A stretch of 64,000 bases of DNA from positions 365,364 through 429,363 of the forward strand of contig NZ_JAYKKE010000002.1 of assembly GCF_036336025.1 (NCBI RefSeq), read 5' to 3'. A program made the position numbers and the translations under genes. Source of the DNA: Stomatohabitans albus. Lineage in GTDB: Bacteria > Actinomycetota > Nitriliruptoria > Euzebyales > Euzebyaceae. Positions 1 to 7,831 of this stretch are shown here, one piece after another (position 1 is the first letter of the stretch; each line of letters opens with the position of its first letter). Below the pieces are notes generated by a model, which searched no databases, was not told where the DNA came from, and worked only from the letters and a program-made list of their open reading frames with translations.

Positions 1-1
1 T

Positions 2-76
2 GATCCTGGCGATAGACCGACATGGATTATCGAACGTATCGATGATCTCATCCCCGTGAATATTCGACCCACCTAG
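2..76 (+). CDS. C-terminal end of an unidentified protein (partial)
   Basis: An open frame enters from the left edge and stops at TAG (74-76), giving the last 24 residues (ends ...LIPVNIRPT). It lies 42 bases before the FGGY kinase on the same strand, so it is probably the preceding gene of the same catabolic operon. In such polyol clusters the neighbour is often a sugar-phosphate isomerase, dehydrogenase or aldolase, but too little sequence is visible to say. That the frame is coding is inferred only from the operon context and the absence of stops. Confidence 0.45.
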   Translation, partial: DPGDRPTWIIERIDDLIPVNIRPT

Positions 77-118
77 GGCTGAGGCCAAGCCGCAGCCCCA
101 TCTTCGTAAAGGAGTGCT

Positions 119-1684
119 ATGAGCTTGCCCACAGATTCATCCGGACCATTCTTGCTCGGTGTTGATTTTGGAACCGAGTCCTGCCGTGTAGCCATCTTTG
201 ATGTCCATGGCCACCCAGTTCATTTTGCCGCTACCTCATACCCAACTCATCACCCACGCCCGGGTTGGGCAGAACAAGACCCCGGTGATTGGTGGTCATC
301 ATTTATCGCATCCACACGAAAAGCGATAGAAGGTGCCAAGATTAATCCCGATCAGATCGCCGGTATTAGTTACGACGCCACCACCATGACTGTTGTACCG
401 ATGGATGCGAATGGTAACCATCTCCGTCGGGCAATTATGTGGATGGATGTACGCGCGAGCGCTGAAGCCGAGCGAGCGTCAACGATTGACCATTGGGCCA
501 GGCTGTATAACGGTGGTGGCACCATGTCAGCCACCGCCGAGTGGTACCCCTTCAAAGTGGCCTGGTTAGCCGCCAACGAACCAGCAATCGTTGACCAGGC
601 CGCATACATCATTGATGCCCCTGACTGGGTGACGTACAAGCTGACGGGCGAATGGACCATCAACATTAACTCAGCAGCTCACCGCATGTACTACAACCGT
701 GATCATGGTGGTTGGCCGACAGAGTTCTATGACCATATAGGTGCCGGCGCAGCCTTTTCAAAAATGTCCGATCGAGTGCTTGATGCAGGGGTATTGGTTG
801 GGACATTAACTCCTCAAGCCGCTAATGACTTGGGGCTGAAAGCAGGAACACCGGTTGCCCAAGGAATTGCAGATGCATGGGCAGGCCAAATTGGTCTCGG
901 TGTCGTTCGTCCTGGGAAAACGGCCTTGATTACAGGGTCAAGCCATGTCATCAGTGCCCAAAGTGACACCGCCCTCAGCGGAAAAGGCTTTTTTGGAGCC
1001 TATACGGATGGGGTTGTTCCAGGGCAATACACCTGTGAAGGTGGCCAGGTTTCAACAGGTTCTGTGCTGAAGTGGTACAAAGACAATTTCCTTGGCTCGG
1101 TATCAACAGCAGCCGAAACGATCGGCGCAAATCCCTACGATCTGATGAATCAACGCGCTGCTGAAATCCCAATCGGTTCAGAGGGACTGATTGTGAACGA
1201 GTACTTCCAAGGTAATCGTACGCCCTACACCGACTCCAAAGCCCGTGGCTCAATCTGGGGACTAAGCCTGCACCACACGCCGGCACATATCTATCGTGCC
1301 ATTCAAGAGGGAGTGTGCTACGGCACCGAACATATTTTGCGTCATATGCGTGAAGCCGGACTCACCGTGGATGAAATTGTTGCATGCGGTGGGGCAACAA
1401 AGAGCCGCCATTGGATGCAGATGCATGCTGATGTAACGGGTGTGCCTATCACGCTAACCGAAGTTGGTGATGCCGTGGTCTTAGGTTCATGCATGATCGC
1501 AGCTGTAGGTGCCGGAATCTACAGCGACCTCCAAGAAGCTGCCGATCAGATGGTGCATCCAGTTGAAGTTATTGAGCCCGATCAGCATAATCACGAGGCA
1601 TACGCCTTCTATGTTGACCAGTACGCCAATACCTATCCCGCGTTACGCGAATTTGAACATGCTGTTGTTGATACGTTGGGGTAA
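119..1684 (+). CDS. FGGY-family carbohydrate kinase
   Basis: ATP-dependent kinase that phosphorylates a pentose, pentulose or sugar alcohol in the cytoplasm. The N-terminal phosphate-binding motif is at residues 16-21 (DFGTES). GWAEQDPGDWW (49-59) is typical of xylulokinase/ribulokinase relatives. D252 in GIADAW is in the place of the catalytic base, and CGGATKS (423-429) begins the C-terminal nucleotide-binding part. At 521 aa the length is normal. The start follows a clear AAAGGAG site. The gene is 2 nt before a zinc alcohol dehydrogenase, so the two are co-transcribed. A DhaK-DhaL kinase lies convergently beyond, so the module probably handles a polyol. The true substrate (D-ribulose, xylulose, erythritol type) cannot be read from sequence alone. 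Confidence 0.88.
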   Translation: MSLPTDSSGPFLLGVDFGTESCRVAIFDVHGHPVHFAATSYPTHHPRPGWAEQDPGDWWSSFIASTRKAIEGAKINPDQIAGISYDATTMTVVPMDANGNHLRRAIMWMDVRASAEAERASTIDHWARLYNGGGTMSATAEWYPFKVAWLAANEPAIVDQAAYIIDAPDWVTYKLTGEWTININSAAHRMYYNRDHGGWPTEFYDHIGAGAAFSKMSDRVLDAGVLVGTLTPQAANDLGLKAGTPVAQGIADAWAGQIGLGVVRPGKTALITGSSHVISAQSDTALSGKGFFGAYTDGVVPGQYTCEGGQVSTGSVLKWYKDNFLGSVSTAAETIGANPYDLMNQRAAEIPIGSEGLIVNEYFQGNRTPYTDSKARGSIWGLSLHHTPAHIYRAIQEGVCYGTEHILRHMREAGLTVDEIVACGGATKSRHWMQMHADVTGVPITLTEVGDAVVLGSCMIAAVGAGIYSDLQEAADQMVHPVEVIEPDQHNHEAYAFYVDQYANTYPALREFEHAVVDTLG

Positions 1685-1686
1685 CG

Positions 1687-2724
1687 ATGCGCGCAGTCGT
1701 CTTTGACGGGCCAGGGGACCTGAACCTCAAAGAGGTCCCCGATCCAGTCATGGGTCACCATGACATCCTGATCGCCCCAACCTGTACCACCCTTTGTGGC
1801 ACTGATGTCCGTATTGTACGAGGTGAAAAAACAAGCGGGATACGAAAAGGCATCATCTTAGGACATGAGATTGCTGGGAAAGTCGTCGGGGTAGGCAGCG
1901 GTGTTACCGGATGGCAAGAAGGTGACCGCGTGAGCGTATTACCCCTCATCGGTTGTGGACGTTGCACACCGTGCGTGACAGGTAATCAGCAAATGTGCGT
2001 TCACCCAGAGCTTTTTTCCTATGACCTTGATGGTTCCTTGGCTGATCTGATGCTCATTCCTGAACGGGCACTGGCTCGTGGTTCAGTCGTACGTATCAAT
2101 TCGTCTGTTCCTGCTCCTGCTGCAGCTTTAGCCGAACCGTTGGCCTGTATTCTTACCGGTGTTGCCGCCTGTGGGTTGACCCTTGGTGAAGATGTACTGA
2201 TCCTTGGGGCTGGTCCCATCGGCCTATTGTGGACTCAAGTTGCAAAAGCTGCGGGTGCAAACCGGATCATCGTAACGAATCGGGGGTGGGAACGACGTAA
2301 TTTGGCCCTCGCGATGGGGGCAACCCATGCGATTGATCCCACCGACATTGATCTCGCCGAAGCCGTCCATGAGCTTACAGATGGTAACGGTGTCGACTTG
2401 GCAGTTCTTGCTATCGGAGTACCGTCGCTGATGAATGATGCACTTCGATGCACAAAAAACCTTGGGCGCGTAAGTGCATTTGCGGGGTTCCCAAAAGATT
2501 CAACCGCCACTATTGATGCCAACCTGATTCATTACAATCAGATTGCCGTGTATGGAGCCTCTAATTCAGGTCCGTATCACCATCGACGGGCTGTTCAATT
2601 TATTGAATCAGGAGTGATCGACACCGCTCGACTCGTAACCCACAACTTTGGGCTTGATGCGATTCATCGTGCTTTGGAAGTTGTTGCTAACCGTGAAGGT
2701 GTCAAGGTAGCAATTACGCCATAA
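1687..2724 (+). CDS. Zinc-dependent alcohol/polyol dehydrogenase (MDR superfamily)
   Basis: Medium-chain NAD(P)-dependent dehydrogenase, probably oxidising a sugar alcohol. Catalytic-zinc ligands are visible at C37 (CGTD), H60-E61 (GHE) and E150 (AEPLAC). Four structural-zinc cysteines stand at C90, C93, C96 and C104. The Rossmann dinucleotide motif GAGPIG is at 174-179. The 345-aa length fits sorbitol, threonine or threitol dehydrogenase relatives. It starts 2 nt after the FGGY kinase stop, so translation is probably coupled, and the pair gives an oxidise-then-phosphorylate (or reverse) route. The exact substrate is unknown. Confidence 0.88.
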   Translation: MRAVVFDGPGDLNLKEVPDPVMGHHDILIAPTCTTLCGTDVRIVRGEKTSGIRKGIILGHEIAGKVVGVGSGVTGWQEGDRVSVLPLIGCGRCTPCVTGNQQMCVHPELFSYDLDGSLADLMLIPERALARGSVVRINSSVPAPAAALAEPLACILTGVAACGLTLGEDVLILGAGPIGLLWTQVAKAAGANRIIVTNRGWERRNLALAMGATHAIDPTDIDLAEAVHELTDGNGVDLAVLAIGVPSLMNDALRCTKNLGRVSAFAGFPKDSTATIDANLIHYNQIAVYGASNSGPYHHRRAVQFIESGVIDTARLVTHNFGLDAIHRALEVVANREGVKVAITP

Positions 2725-2732
2725 CAACACGC

Positions 2733-2778
2733 AACCCAATGCAGGGTCTTGGTTATTTGCAAGACCCTACATTGGGTT
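2733..2778. terminator. Bidirectional hairpin terminator between convergent genes
   Basis: Two 19-nt arms (2733-2751 and 2760-2778) are inverted repeats with a single mismatch around an 8-nt loop (GTTATTTG). The hairpin sits between the convergent dehydrogenase and DhaK-DhaL stops. There is no long T-run. Confidence 0.8.
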
Positions 2779-2789
2779 CAATCGATTAG

Positions 2790-4499
2790 TCAGTCGGTGC
2801 TGATAGATGCAATGGCGGTCAGTGCAAGTGCCATTGATGTTGCCCCAGGGTCAGCATGCCCAAGTGACCGTTCAGCTAACGGACGGGCTCGACCGCGTTT
2901 TGGTCGCAACGCAACCGTTGACTCAGCGGCTTGGGTTGCGATGGTTGCCGCGTCTGTCCACGCGGTCACTAACCCCTTATCGGGTAGGGCTGCTGTGAGG
3001 GCATCGACAAAGGGGGAGAGGGCGTCCAACATGGTTTTATCACCGAGTGAAGCGCCACCACGATACTGAATCGCGTCACGCATAGCACGTATTGCAGTCA
3101 CCGCGAGAGAAGGATCGAATGAATCAGCTTGATCATCAAAGACCTGGCCAAAGGCGGTGAGACCCGCACCCCACAGCGCGCCTGATGTTCCCCCCGCACG
3201 ACTTCCAAAGGCGTCACCGGCAGCCGCCATCACTCCACCGATGCCGGCTCCATGATCACGAGCCGCTTGGGCAGCTTCTAGGGCAAAGGTAGAACCTTTA
3301 ACCATGCCTCTTCCATGGTCTCCATCACCAGCGACCGTATCAAGGTCCGCAAGTTCACGTTCATGGGCACGCATGGTGCGCGCAATAGCATCGAGCGCCT
3401 CAACTGCCTTATTCGCGAGTTCTTGGGCGGCTGTTGACCCTTTACTTACCGCCGATGATGCGGTGTGAGTGGCTTGAACTTCACGACGGTTTCCAGCAAG
3501 ATCGATACCACCTTTGCGATAGGCAGGTGTATTGGCCGGAGCACGCCAAAACTGTTCAAGTTCATCGTCGAGCCATGCGATCGTGAGGCTCAATCCAGCC
3601 ATATCGAGGCTCGTTACTAATTCACCAACATCCGGGTCAACAATCGTGTATCCCGCATCACGCAGACGCTTGGCAACTTGGCCCCATACCACAAAAAGCT
3701 CTTCGTACTTTGTAGCACCCAACCCGTTAAGAATGACCGCGATACGGCCCGAGTGGGTCGTTGGAGCCTCCGCAAGACAGCGATCAACAAGGAGGTCTGC
3801 CACTTCACGGGCACTTGGCAGAGGTTCTTCACTAATCCCCGGCTCACCATGGATGCCAAGACCGACGCCCATTTTGCCGTCGGGTACGTGGAAGAGTGCA
3901 TCAGGAGCCCCAGGCAAGGTACACCCATCCAGCCCTAAACCCATTGAGCGAGTAACCGTGTTGGCTTTAGCAGCAACCCTGACTACCTCATCAAGGTTGT
4001 ACCCTGCTTCGGCAGCTGCGCTTGCACATTTAAAAACTATGCAATCACCTGCGATACCGCGACGTTGCTCAATCGCGTCTGGGCCAGCGCTGGCTACATC
4101 ATCAGTGATATACAGTGTTTCAGCAGCAATACCCTCACTTCTCAGCCGGTCACGAGCCTCATCAAAGTTCAACACATCCCCGGCGTAATTGCCTGCCATG
4201 ATGAGTACGCCACCACCAACATGAGCTGCGCTCGCAACTGAGTAACATTCTGTAGCTGAAGGACTTGTAAATACATTGCCTACAACGGCACCATCAGCAT
4301 AGCCAGGACCAACCACCCCACAAAAAGCTGGGTAGTGGCCGCTGCCTCCGCCCACAATGACCGCCACTTTGCCTGCTGCAGGTGCTTGGGCACGGATACA
4401 GCCACCAGGGACACCGACAACCCATGGGCTAAAGGCGTCAAGGAAGCCAACAAGCATGTCATCGCTGAATGTTGCGGGATCATTAAATAACTTAGTCAT
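2790..4499 (-). CDS. Dihydroxyacetone kinase-family protein, fused DhaK-DhaL
   Basis: ATP-dependent kinase of the single-chain DAK type, acting on dihydroxyacetone or a related ketose such as erythrulose. The N-terminal DhaK domain (about 1-330) has GGGSGH with H55, D108 in GNYAGD, and H217 in GIHGEP, the histidine that binds the substrate carbonyl covalently. The C-terminal DhaL domain (about 365-569) has the ATP/Mg motif GDGDHG (391-396). The start follows GAAAGGAG. Known mycobacterial homologues (DerK, LerK) phosphorylate erythruloses in tetritol breakdown, and the adjacent kinase and dehydrogenase make such a role as likely as plain dihydroxyacetone use. An inverted repeat lies just upstream of the ribosome site. 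Confidence 0.9.
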   Translation of the reverse strand: MTKLFNDPATFSDDMLVGFLDAFSPWVVGVPGGCIRAQAPAAGKVAVIVGGGSGHYPAFCGVVGPGYADGAVVGNVFTSPSATECYSVASAAHVGGGVLIMAGNYAGDVLNFDEARDRLRSEGIAAETLYITDDVASAGPDAIEQRRGIAGDCIVFKCASAAAEAGYNLDEVVRVAAKANTVTRSMGLGLDGCTLPGAPDALFHVPDGKMGVGLGIHGEPGISEEPLPSAREVADLLVDRCLAEAPTTHSGRIAVILNGLGATKYEELFVVWGQVAKRLRDAGYTIVDPDVGELVTSLDMAGLSLTIAWLDDELEQFWRAPANTPAYRKGGIDLAGNRREVQATHTASSAVSKGSTAAQELANKAVEALDAIARTMRAHERELADLDTVAGDGDHGRGMVKGSTFALEAAQAARDHGAGIGGVMAAAGDAFGSRAGGTSGALWGAGLTAFGQVFDDQADSFDPSLAVTAIRAMRDAIQYRGGASLGDKTMLDALSPFVDALTAALPDKGLVTAWTDAATIATQAAESTVALRPKRGRARPLAERSLGHADPGATSMALALTAIASISTD

Positions 4500-4510
4500 A
4501 TCGCTCCTTT

Positions 4511-4537
4511 CACATGGTCGTTAAATTGAACCATGTG
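4511..4537. promoter_or_regulatory. Inverted repeat upstream of the DhaK-DhaL gene
   Basis: CACATGGT (4511-4518) and ACCATGTG (4530-4537) form a perfect 8-bp inverted repeat with an 11-nt spacer. It lies just in front of the ribosome-binding site of the kinase gene and after the end of cobU. It could be a repressor operator controlling the catabolic gene, or a terminator for the cobalamin operon. The sequence does not decide. Confidence 0.45.
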
Positions 4538-4592
4538 ATTGGATACGTAAGCGAAGCTGACCAGGTGAAAACTAGAAAAAACGGGCGGGGCT

Positions 4593-5144
4593 TCACCCTT
4601 GCGCGATGACGCGGCCGGCATGTACCCACGTAACGAGATCAGGATGCAAGGCTTGGGTGATACGACCATGTAAATCCACGAGTCGACGCGTCTCTGTACC
4701 CAACGGCACAAGACCCATACCAGGGACACCAGCAATAACAACAGTAGGTGCGATACGTTCTTTTGCGAGCTCACCAAATCGGCTTGCTTCGTCAATGAGC
4801 GATCGACTTCTCGCTATTTCATCCGTCGGATCAGCCTGATCCAACCCTAATTCATAGGCACGCTGACTTAACCAGGTATCAACTGCGTCTACAAGCACGG
4901 GAACATCAGGATCAATCTGATCAAATACGTGGGTGATATCAAACGTTTCTACGGTCAGCCAACGTTCATGACGTGCTTCTTGGTGCGCTTGGATACGTTG
5001 TTTCATACCGTCATCGAATGCGATACATGGGCAAATAATGACTGGTCGCAACCATTCTTCTGTGGCTGCTAAAACGGTCTTCTCAGCCCAAGCGGACTTT
5101 CCACTTGACTGGCCACCTACCACAAGGTGTAAGCGTACAGTCAT
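4593..5144 (-). CDS. cobU: Adenosylcobinamide kinase / adenosylcobinamide-phosphate guanylyltransferase
   Basis: Bifunctional enzyme that phosphorylates adenosylcobinamide and then transfers GMP to it, preparing the nucleotide loop of cobalamin. The P-loop GGQSSGKS is at 10-17. H54 in the RIQAHQEARHERW stretch matches the GMP-accepting histidine of the family. The C-terminal motif GMGLVPLGTETRR matches the conserved GMG(I/L)VP region. At 183 aa the length is normal. The start has AGGA 7 nt upstream. The gene is 25 nt after the threonine-phosphate decarboxylase-like gene and co-directional with cbiB. Confidence 0.88.
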   Translation of the reverse strand: MTVRLHLVVGGQSSGKSAWAEKTVLAATEEWLRPVIICPCIAFDDGMKQRIQAHQEARHERWLTVETFDITHVFDQIDPDVPVLVDAVDTWLSQRAYELGLDQADPTDEIARSRSLIDEASRFGELAKERIAPTVVIAGVPGMGLVPLGTETRRLVDLHGRITQALHPDLVTWVHAGRVIAQG

Positions 5145-5169
5145 TGCAGTTCCTGTCTTGTTACTGGAG

Positions 5170-6159
5170 TTAAGGTAAATCGTTGAAGATCGTCAAAACC
5201 GTATCCAAATCGTCTGGATGCGGTACGCCAATACGCCACCAGCCAGGCATACCTTGGCTGGTCAAATCTCGAACCTGGACCCCAAACGCCGACCGTAAGG
5301 TCTGCGAAGAGGTTGGAGTTTTGGGCTTTGTAAGAATCCAAGGGGTGTGTCCTTTGTGCGTTGGCCAGCCCTTCTGGGAAAGGACGGTAGCCAGCCGCTC
5401 GCCCATTCGCTGTAACGTGATATTACACTCTGTTACCCAGCTATCCGCTTCAGATGAAGCCTGTTCACGTAGGAACTGTTCTCCAGGTGTTGAACAAATC
5501 CAGGACATTTGGAGCGCTCGCAATTGTTCAGCAATTATTTTGGGTGCTCGTAACCAGCCCGCACGTAGTCCGGTGCAGCCATGAGCCTTATTTGGTGCGA
5601 ATAGCAAGATTGACTGTTCGCTAAACGGCTTAAGGTGTATGACTGACGGTGCACACAATGGGGCATAGGCCATATCCCATACAATCCAGGTATCACGGTG
5701 ATCAGCATCATCCTGGAGTTGTTCGCACCAATCGTTATCGCGCCATAGCCCATCGGGGCTTCCCGGCTGGGTGATAAATGCCACCCCCTTGGGGATGAGG
5801 GTGTATTCACCATCCTGGGGATGGCCAGGAAAGGGTGTTGTACTGCGATGAAAAAGGTCAGCAGCGCCGCCATATTCACCGAATCCAGGAACCGGGTATT
5901 GGACTGGTCCCGAACGAGCAAGTACGACCCGATAAATCAACTCTGTAGCACCAGCCCCGACCACGATTTCATCAAATGAAAATCCAGTGTGATGTGCGAT
6001 AGCGTGACGGGTAGCAGCATATGACGGATCAGGATACGCACTGATTGGGGCCTGCATCGCCCTCATTGCAAACGGGGATGGACCGAGTGGGTTCGCATTA
6101 GTTGACAAATCAAAACGAACTGGAGGACCAGCGTCCGTACCCCCATGTATCACCGGCAT
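5170..6159 (-). CDS. cobD: Threonine-phosphate decarboxylase-like PLP enzyme (CobD/CobC type)
   Basis: Fold-type I aminotransferase-family enzyme related to histidinol-phosphate aminotransferase. Its position between cbiB and cobU points to making (R)-1-amino-2-propanol phosphate for the cobalamin lower loop. FDLSTNANPLGPSP near the N-terminus is typical. The PLP lysine is expected in APNKAHGCTGLRAGW (K191, counting from the ATG at 6159), with the phosphate-binding arginine of GLRAGW after it. The frame also opens at a TTG (6174), but the ATG at 6159 overlaps the cbiB stop by 10 nt, a better coupled start. A plain histidinol-phosphate aminotransferase is the alternative. Confidence 0.75.
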   Translation of the reverse strand: MPVIHGGTDAGPPVRFDLSTNANPLGPSPFAMRAMQAPISAYPDPSYAATRHAIAHHTGFSFDEIVVGAGATELIYRVVLARSGPVQYPVPGFGEYGGAADLFHRSTTPFPGHPQDGEYTLIPKGVAFITQPGSPDGLWRDNDWCEQLQDDADHRDTWIVWDMAYAPLCAPSVIHLKPFSEQSILLFAPNKAHGCTGLRAGWLRAPKIIAEQLRALQMSWICSTPGEQFLREQASSEADSWVTECNITLQRMGERLATVLSQKGWPTHKGHTPWILTKPKTPTSSQTLRSAFGVQVRDLTSQGMPGWWRIGVPHPDDLDTVLTIFNDLP

Positions 6160-7052
6160 GCGCGTGACCGCCAATAGGCTAAGGCGCCAGTAACGACTCC
6201 AATCATTGCACCACCAAGTTGCACCCGTTTAACCGCTTTTCTGATATCACCTTGAGCGGGCTCATGCCCAGAAGCATTGAGCGTATATACCCCAACTTTT
6301 TCAAGTCTGGTATCCAAGTAGTGCGCCATCACAGCCATTGGCCACCCGGCATTTGGAGACGGTGTTGCCGAGATATCCGGGCGTGCCTTGGCGATCAATC
6401 GCCACCCTTGGGCAAGGATAAGACCCGTCAATCGGGCTGGTATCACATTGGCCAGATCATCCATCCTTGCCGCCACCTTTCCTAGATATTCCCAACGCGA
6501 ATCTCGATACCCAAAGCGTGCATCCGCAGTATTTATCCACCGATAGGCACTAGCTGCTGGTATCCCACCGATAGCCCACCAAAAGAGGGGAGCGGTGACG
6601 CTGTCAGAAAGGTTTTCAGCCAAACTTTCAATTGCGGCACCACGAACTTGGGCAGGCGTTAAGGCTGACGTATCTCGACTCACTAACATCGCAACCCGAT
6701 CACGTCCGGCTTGCACATCGTCATCGAGGGCTTCTTCGACCGCCGATACTTCATCGACTAGCATCTTATGACTAAAGAGGGTCCACAATGCTATGGCTTG
6801 GACGGCACGAGGCGCTTTGGCAACCATGTATCCGGCTGTCGTACAGACGCTCAACCCCGCTATCCAACCCAGCCCTCCACGAAGAACTGGTAATGGAAGC
6901 GGTTCATCAGGACGCATGATGAAGCGCTCCACCTGGTCGGCGACCCATCCGATTGCAACAACAGGATGAACCGAAACAGGTGGTTCACCAATAATTTGGT
7001 CTAAGGTGATAGCGCCAAGTAAAACAGGCAACGGTGATGGTGGAGTTCCCAT
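6150..7052 (-). CDS. cbiB: Adenosylcobinamide-phosphate synthase CbiB
   Basis: Integral membrane enzyme that joins the aminopropanol (phosphate) arm to adenosylcobyric acid. The N-terminus LLGAITLDQIIGEPP...HPVVAIGW is the conserved CbiB/CobD start. The protein is 300 aa with several hydrophobic helices. The frame is open further upstream to 7196, but that extension overlaps divergent cobO and is not family-like, so the ATG at 7052 is chosen. It is the first gene of a leftward cbiB-cobD-cobU run. Only about 65 bp separate it from divergent cobO, too short to hold a cobalamin riboswitch. Confidence 0.88.
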   Translation of the reverse strand: MGTPPSPLPVLLGAITLDQIIGEPPVSVHPVVAIGWVADQVERFIMRPDEPLPLPVLRGGLGWIAGLSVCTTAGYMVAKAPRAVQAIALWTLFSHKMLVDEVSAVEEALDDDVQAGRDRVAMLVSRDTSALTPAQVRGAAIESLAENLSDSVTAPLFWWAIGGIPAASAYRWINTADARFGYRDSRWEYLGKVAARMDDLANVIPARLTGLILAQGWRLIAKARPDISATPSPNAGWPMAVMAHYLDTRLEKVGVYTLNASGHEPAQGDIRKAVKRVQLGGAMIGVVTGALAYWRSRACR

Positions 7053-7116
7053 GGAGCTTAACCTATCTTCATACCAGAAGTGTTCGCCACTTATGCTGCC
7101 AGACAGAGGAGTTCTT

Positions 7117-7701
7117 ATGAGTCGCCAACCCCAACCAAAAACTGAGAAACGATATCCACCACGAGCAACCCCACTCATTCTCGTAAATACTGGCACCGCA
7201 AAAGGAAAATCATCATCAAGTTTTGGAGTCCTATTACGTGCATGGGGACAGGGGTATCGGTGTGGTGTTTACCAGTTTTTGAAAAGTGGAAAATGGCCGC
7301 TAGGTGAGCGCAAAGCGGCAGAGCTCCTCAACGATGCTGAGCAAGGAGGCACCATCGACTGGTTCTCTTGTGGCGATGGATGGACTTGGACCAGTCGTGA
7401 CATTACTGAAACCGAAGATCTTGCACGTGAGGGCTGGGAAGAAGTTAAACGTCGTATTGCTGATGAATCATACGAGTTTTTATTGCTCGATGAATTCACC
7501 TACCCGCTTCATTATGGCTGGGTTGACATGGATGAGGTTGTCGATGTATTTACGCATCGCCCTGGTTTTCAACACATCTTTATTACCGGACGTTACGCCC
7601 CTGACCGCTTGATTGAACTTGCTGATTTGGTGACTGAAATGCACCCGATCAAGCACCCATTGGAACGGGGCATAAAGGCCCAACCCGGTATCGAATGGTA
7701 A
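7117..7701 (+). CDS. cobO: Corrinoid adenosyltransferase (CobO/BtuR type)
   Basis: Transfers the 5'-deoxyadenosyl group of ATP to cob(I)yrinic acid a,c-diamide or other corrinoids. The modified P-loop NTGTAKGKSS is at about 24-33. The family stretch RAWGQGYRCGVYQFLKSG follows, and LLLDEFTYPLHYGW near the middle matches the LDE(I/F) region. At 194 aa the length is normal. The ATG at 7117 is preceded by AGAGGAG, whereas the upstream ATG at 7006 has no ribosome site and runs into the cbiB start. It is divergent from cbiB and probably shares its promoter region. Confidence 0.9.
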   Translation: MSRQPQPKTEKRYPPRATPLILVNTGTAKGKSSSSFGVLLRAWGQGYRCGVYQFLKSGKWPLGERKAAELLNDAEQGGTIDWFSCGDGWTWTSRDITETEDLAREGWEEVKRRIADESYEFLLLDEFTYPLHYGWVDMDEVVDVFTHRPGFQHIFITGRYAPDRLIELADLVTEMHPIKHPLERGIKAQPGIEW

Positions 7702-7778
7702 GTCCGTTCTCCAAGTGCCATGCACTGATCGGCGGCATTCTTTCGTCACATTTATTCAAATCCTTAAAGTGCCCGTCA

Positions 7779-7831
7779 TGGGTGTCCGTACATATCGCCT
7801 GAACGGCATTATTTTGTTTCAAGGACACCCA
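7779..7831 (+). promoter_or_regulatory. 5'-UTR hairpin that can hide the ribosome site and start codon
   Basis: TGGGTGTCC (7779-7787) is perfectly complementary to GGACACCCA (7823-7831). The 3' arm contains part of the AAGGA ribosome-binding site and the A of the ATG of the following GGDEF-like gene. The 35-nt loop is AT-rich. In mRNA this would sequester the initiation region, suggesting translational control, for example by temperature, a protein, or a competing structure. No known riboswitch class was recognised. Confidence 0.5.

Noticed and set aside
7053-7196. Extended N-terminus of CbiB
   Set aside because: It overlaps the divergent cobO start and does not resemble the family; CbiB proteins begin at the chosen ATG.
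7701-7830. A c-di-GMP riboswitch before the GGDEF-like pair
   Set aside because: The 130-base region shows none of the conserved GEMM-type core that I could recognise; only the masking hairpin is supported.
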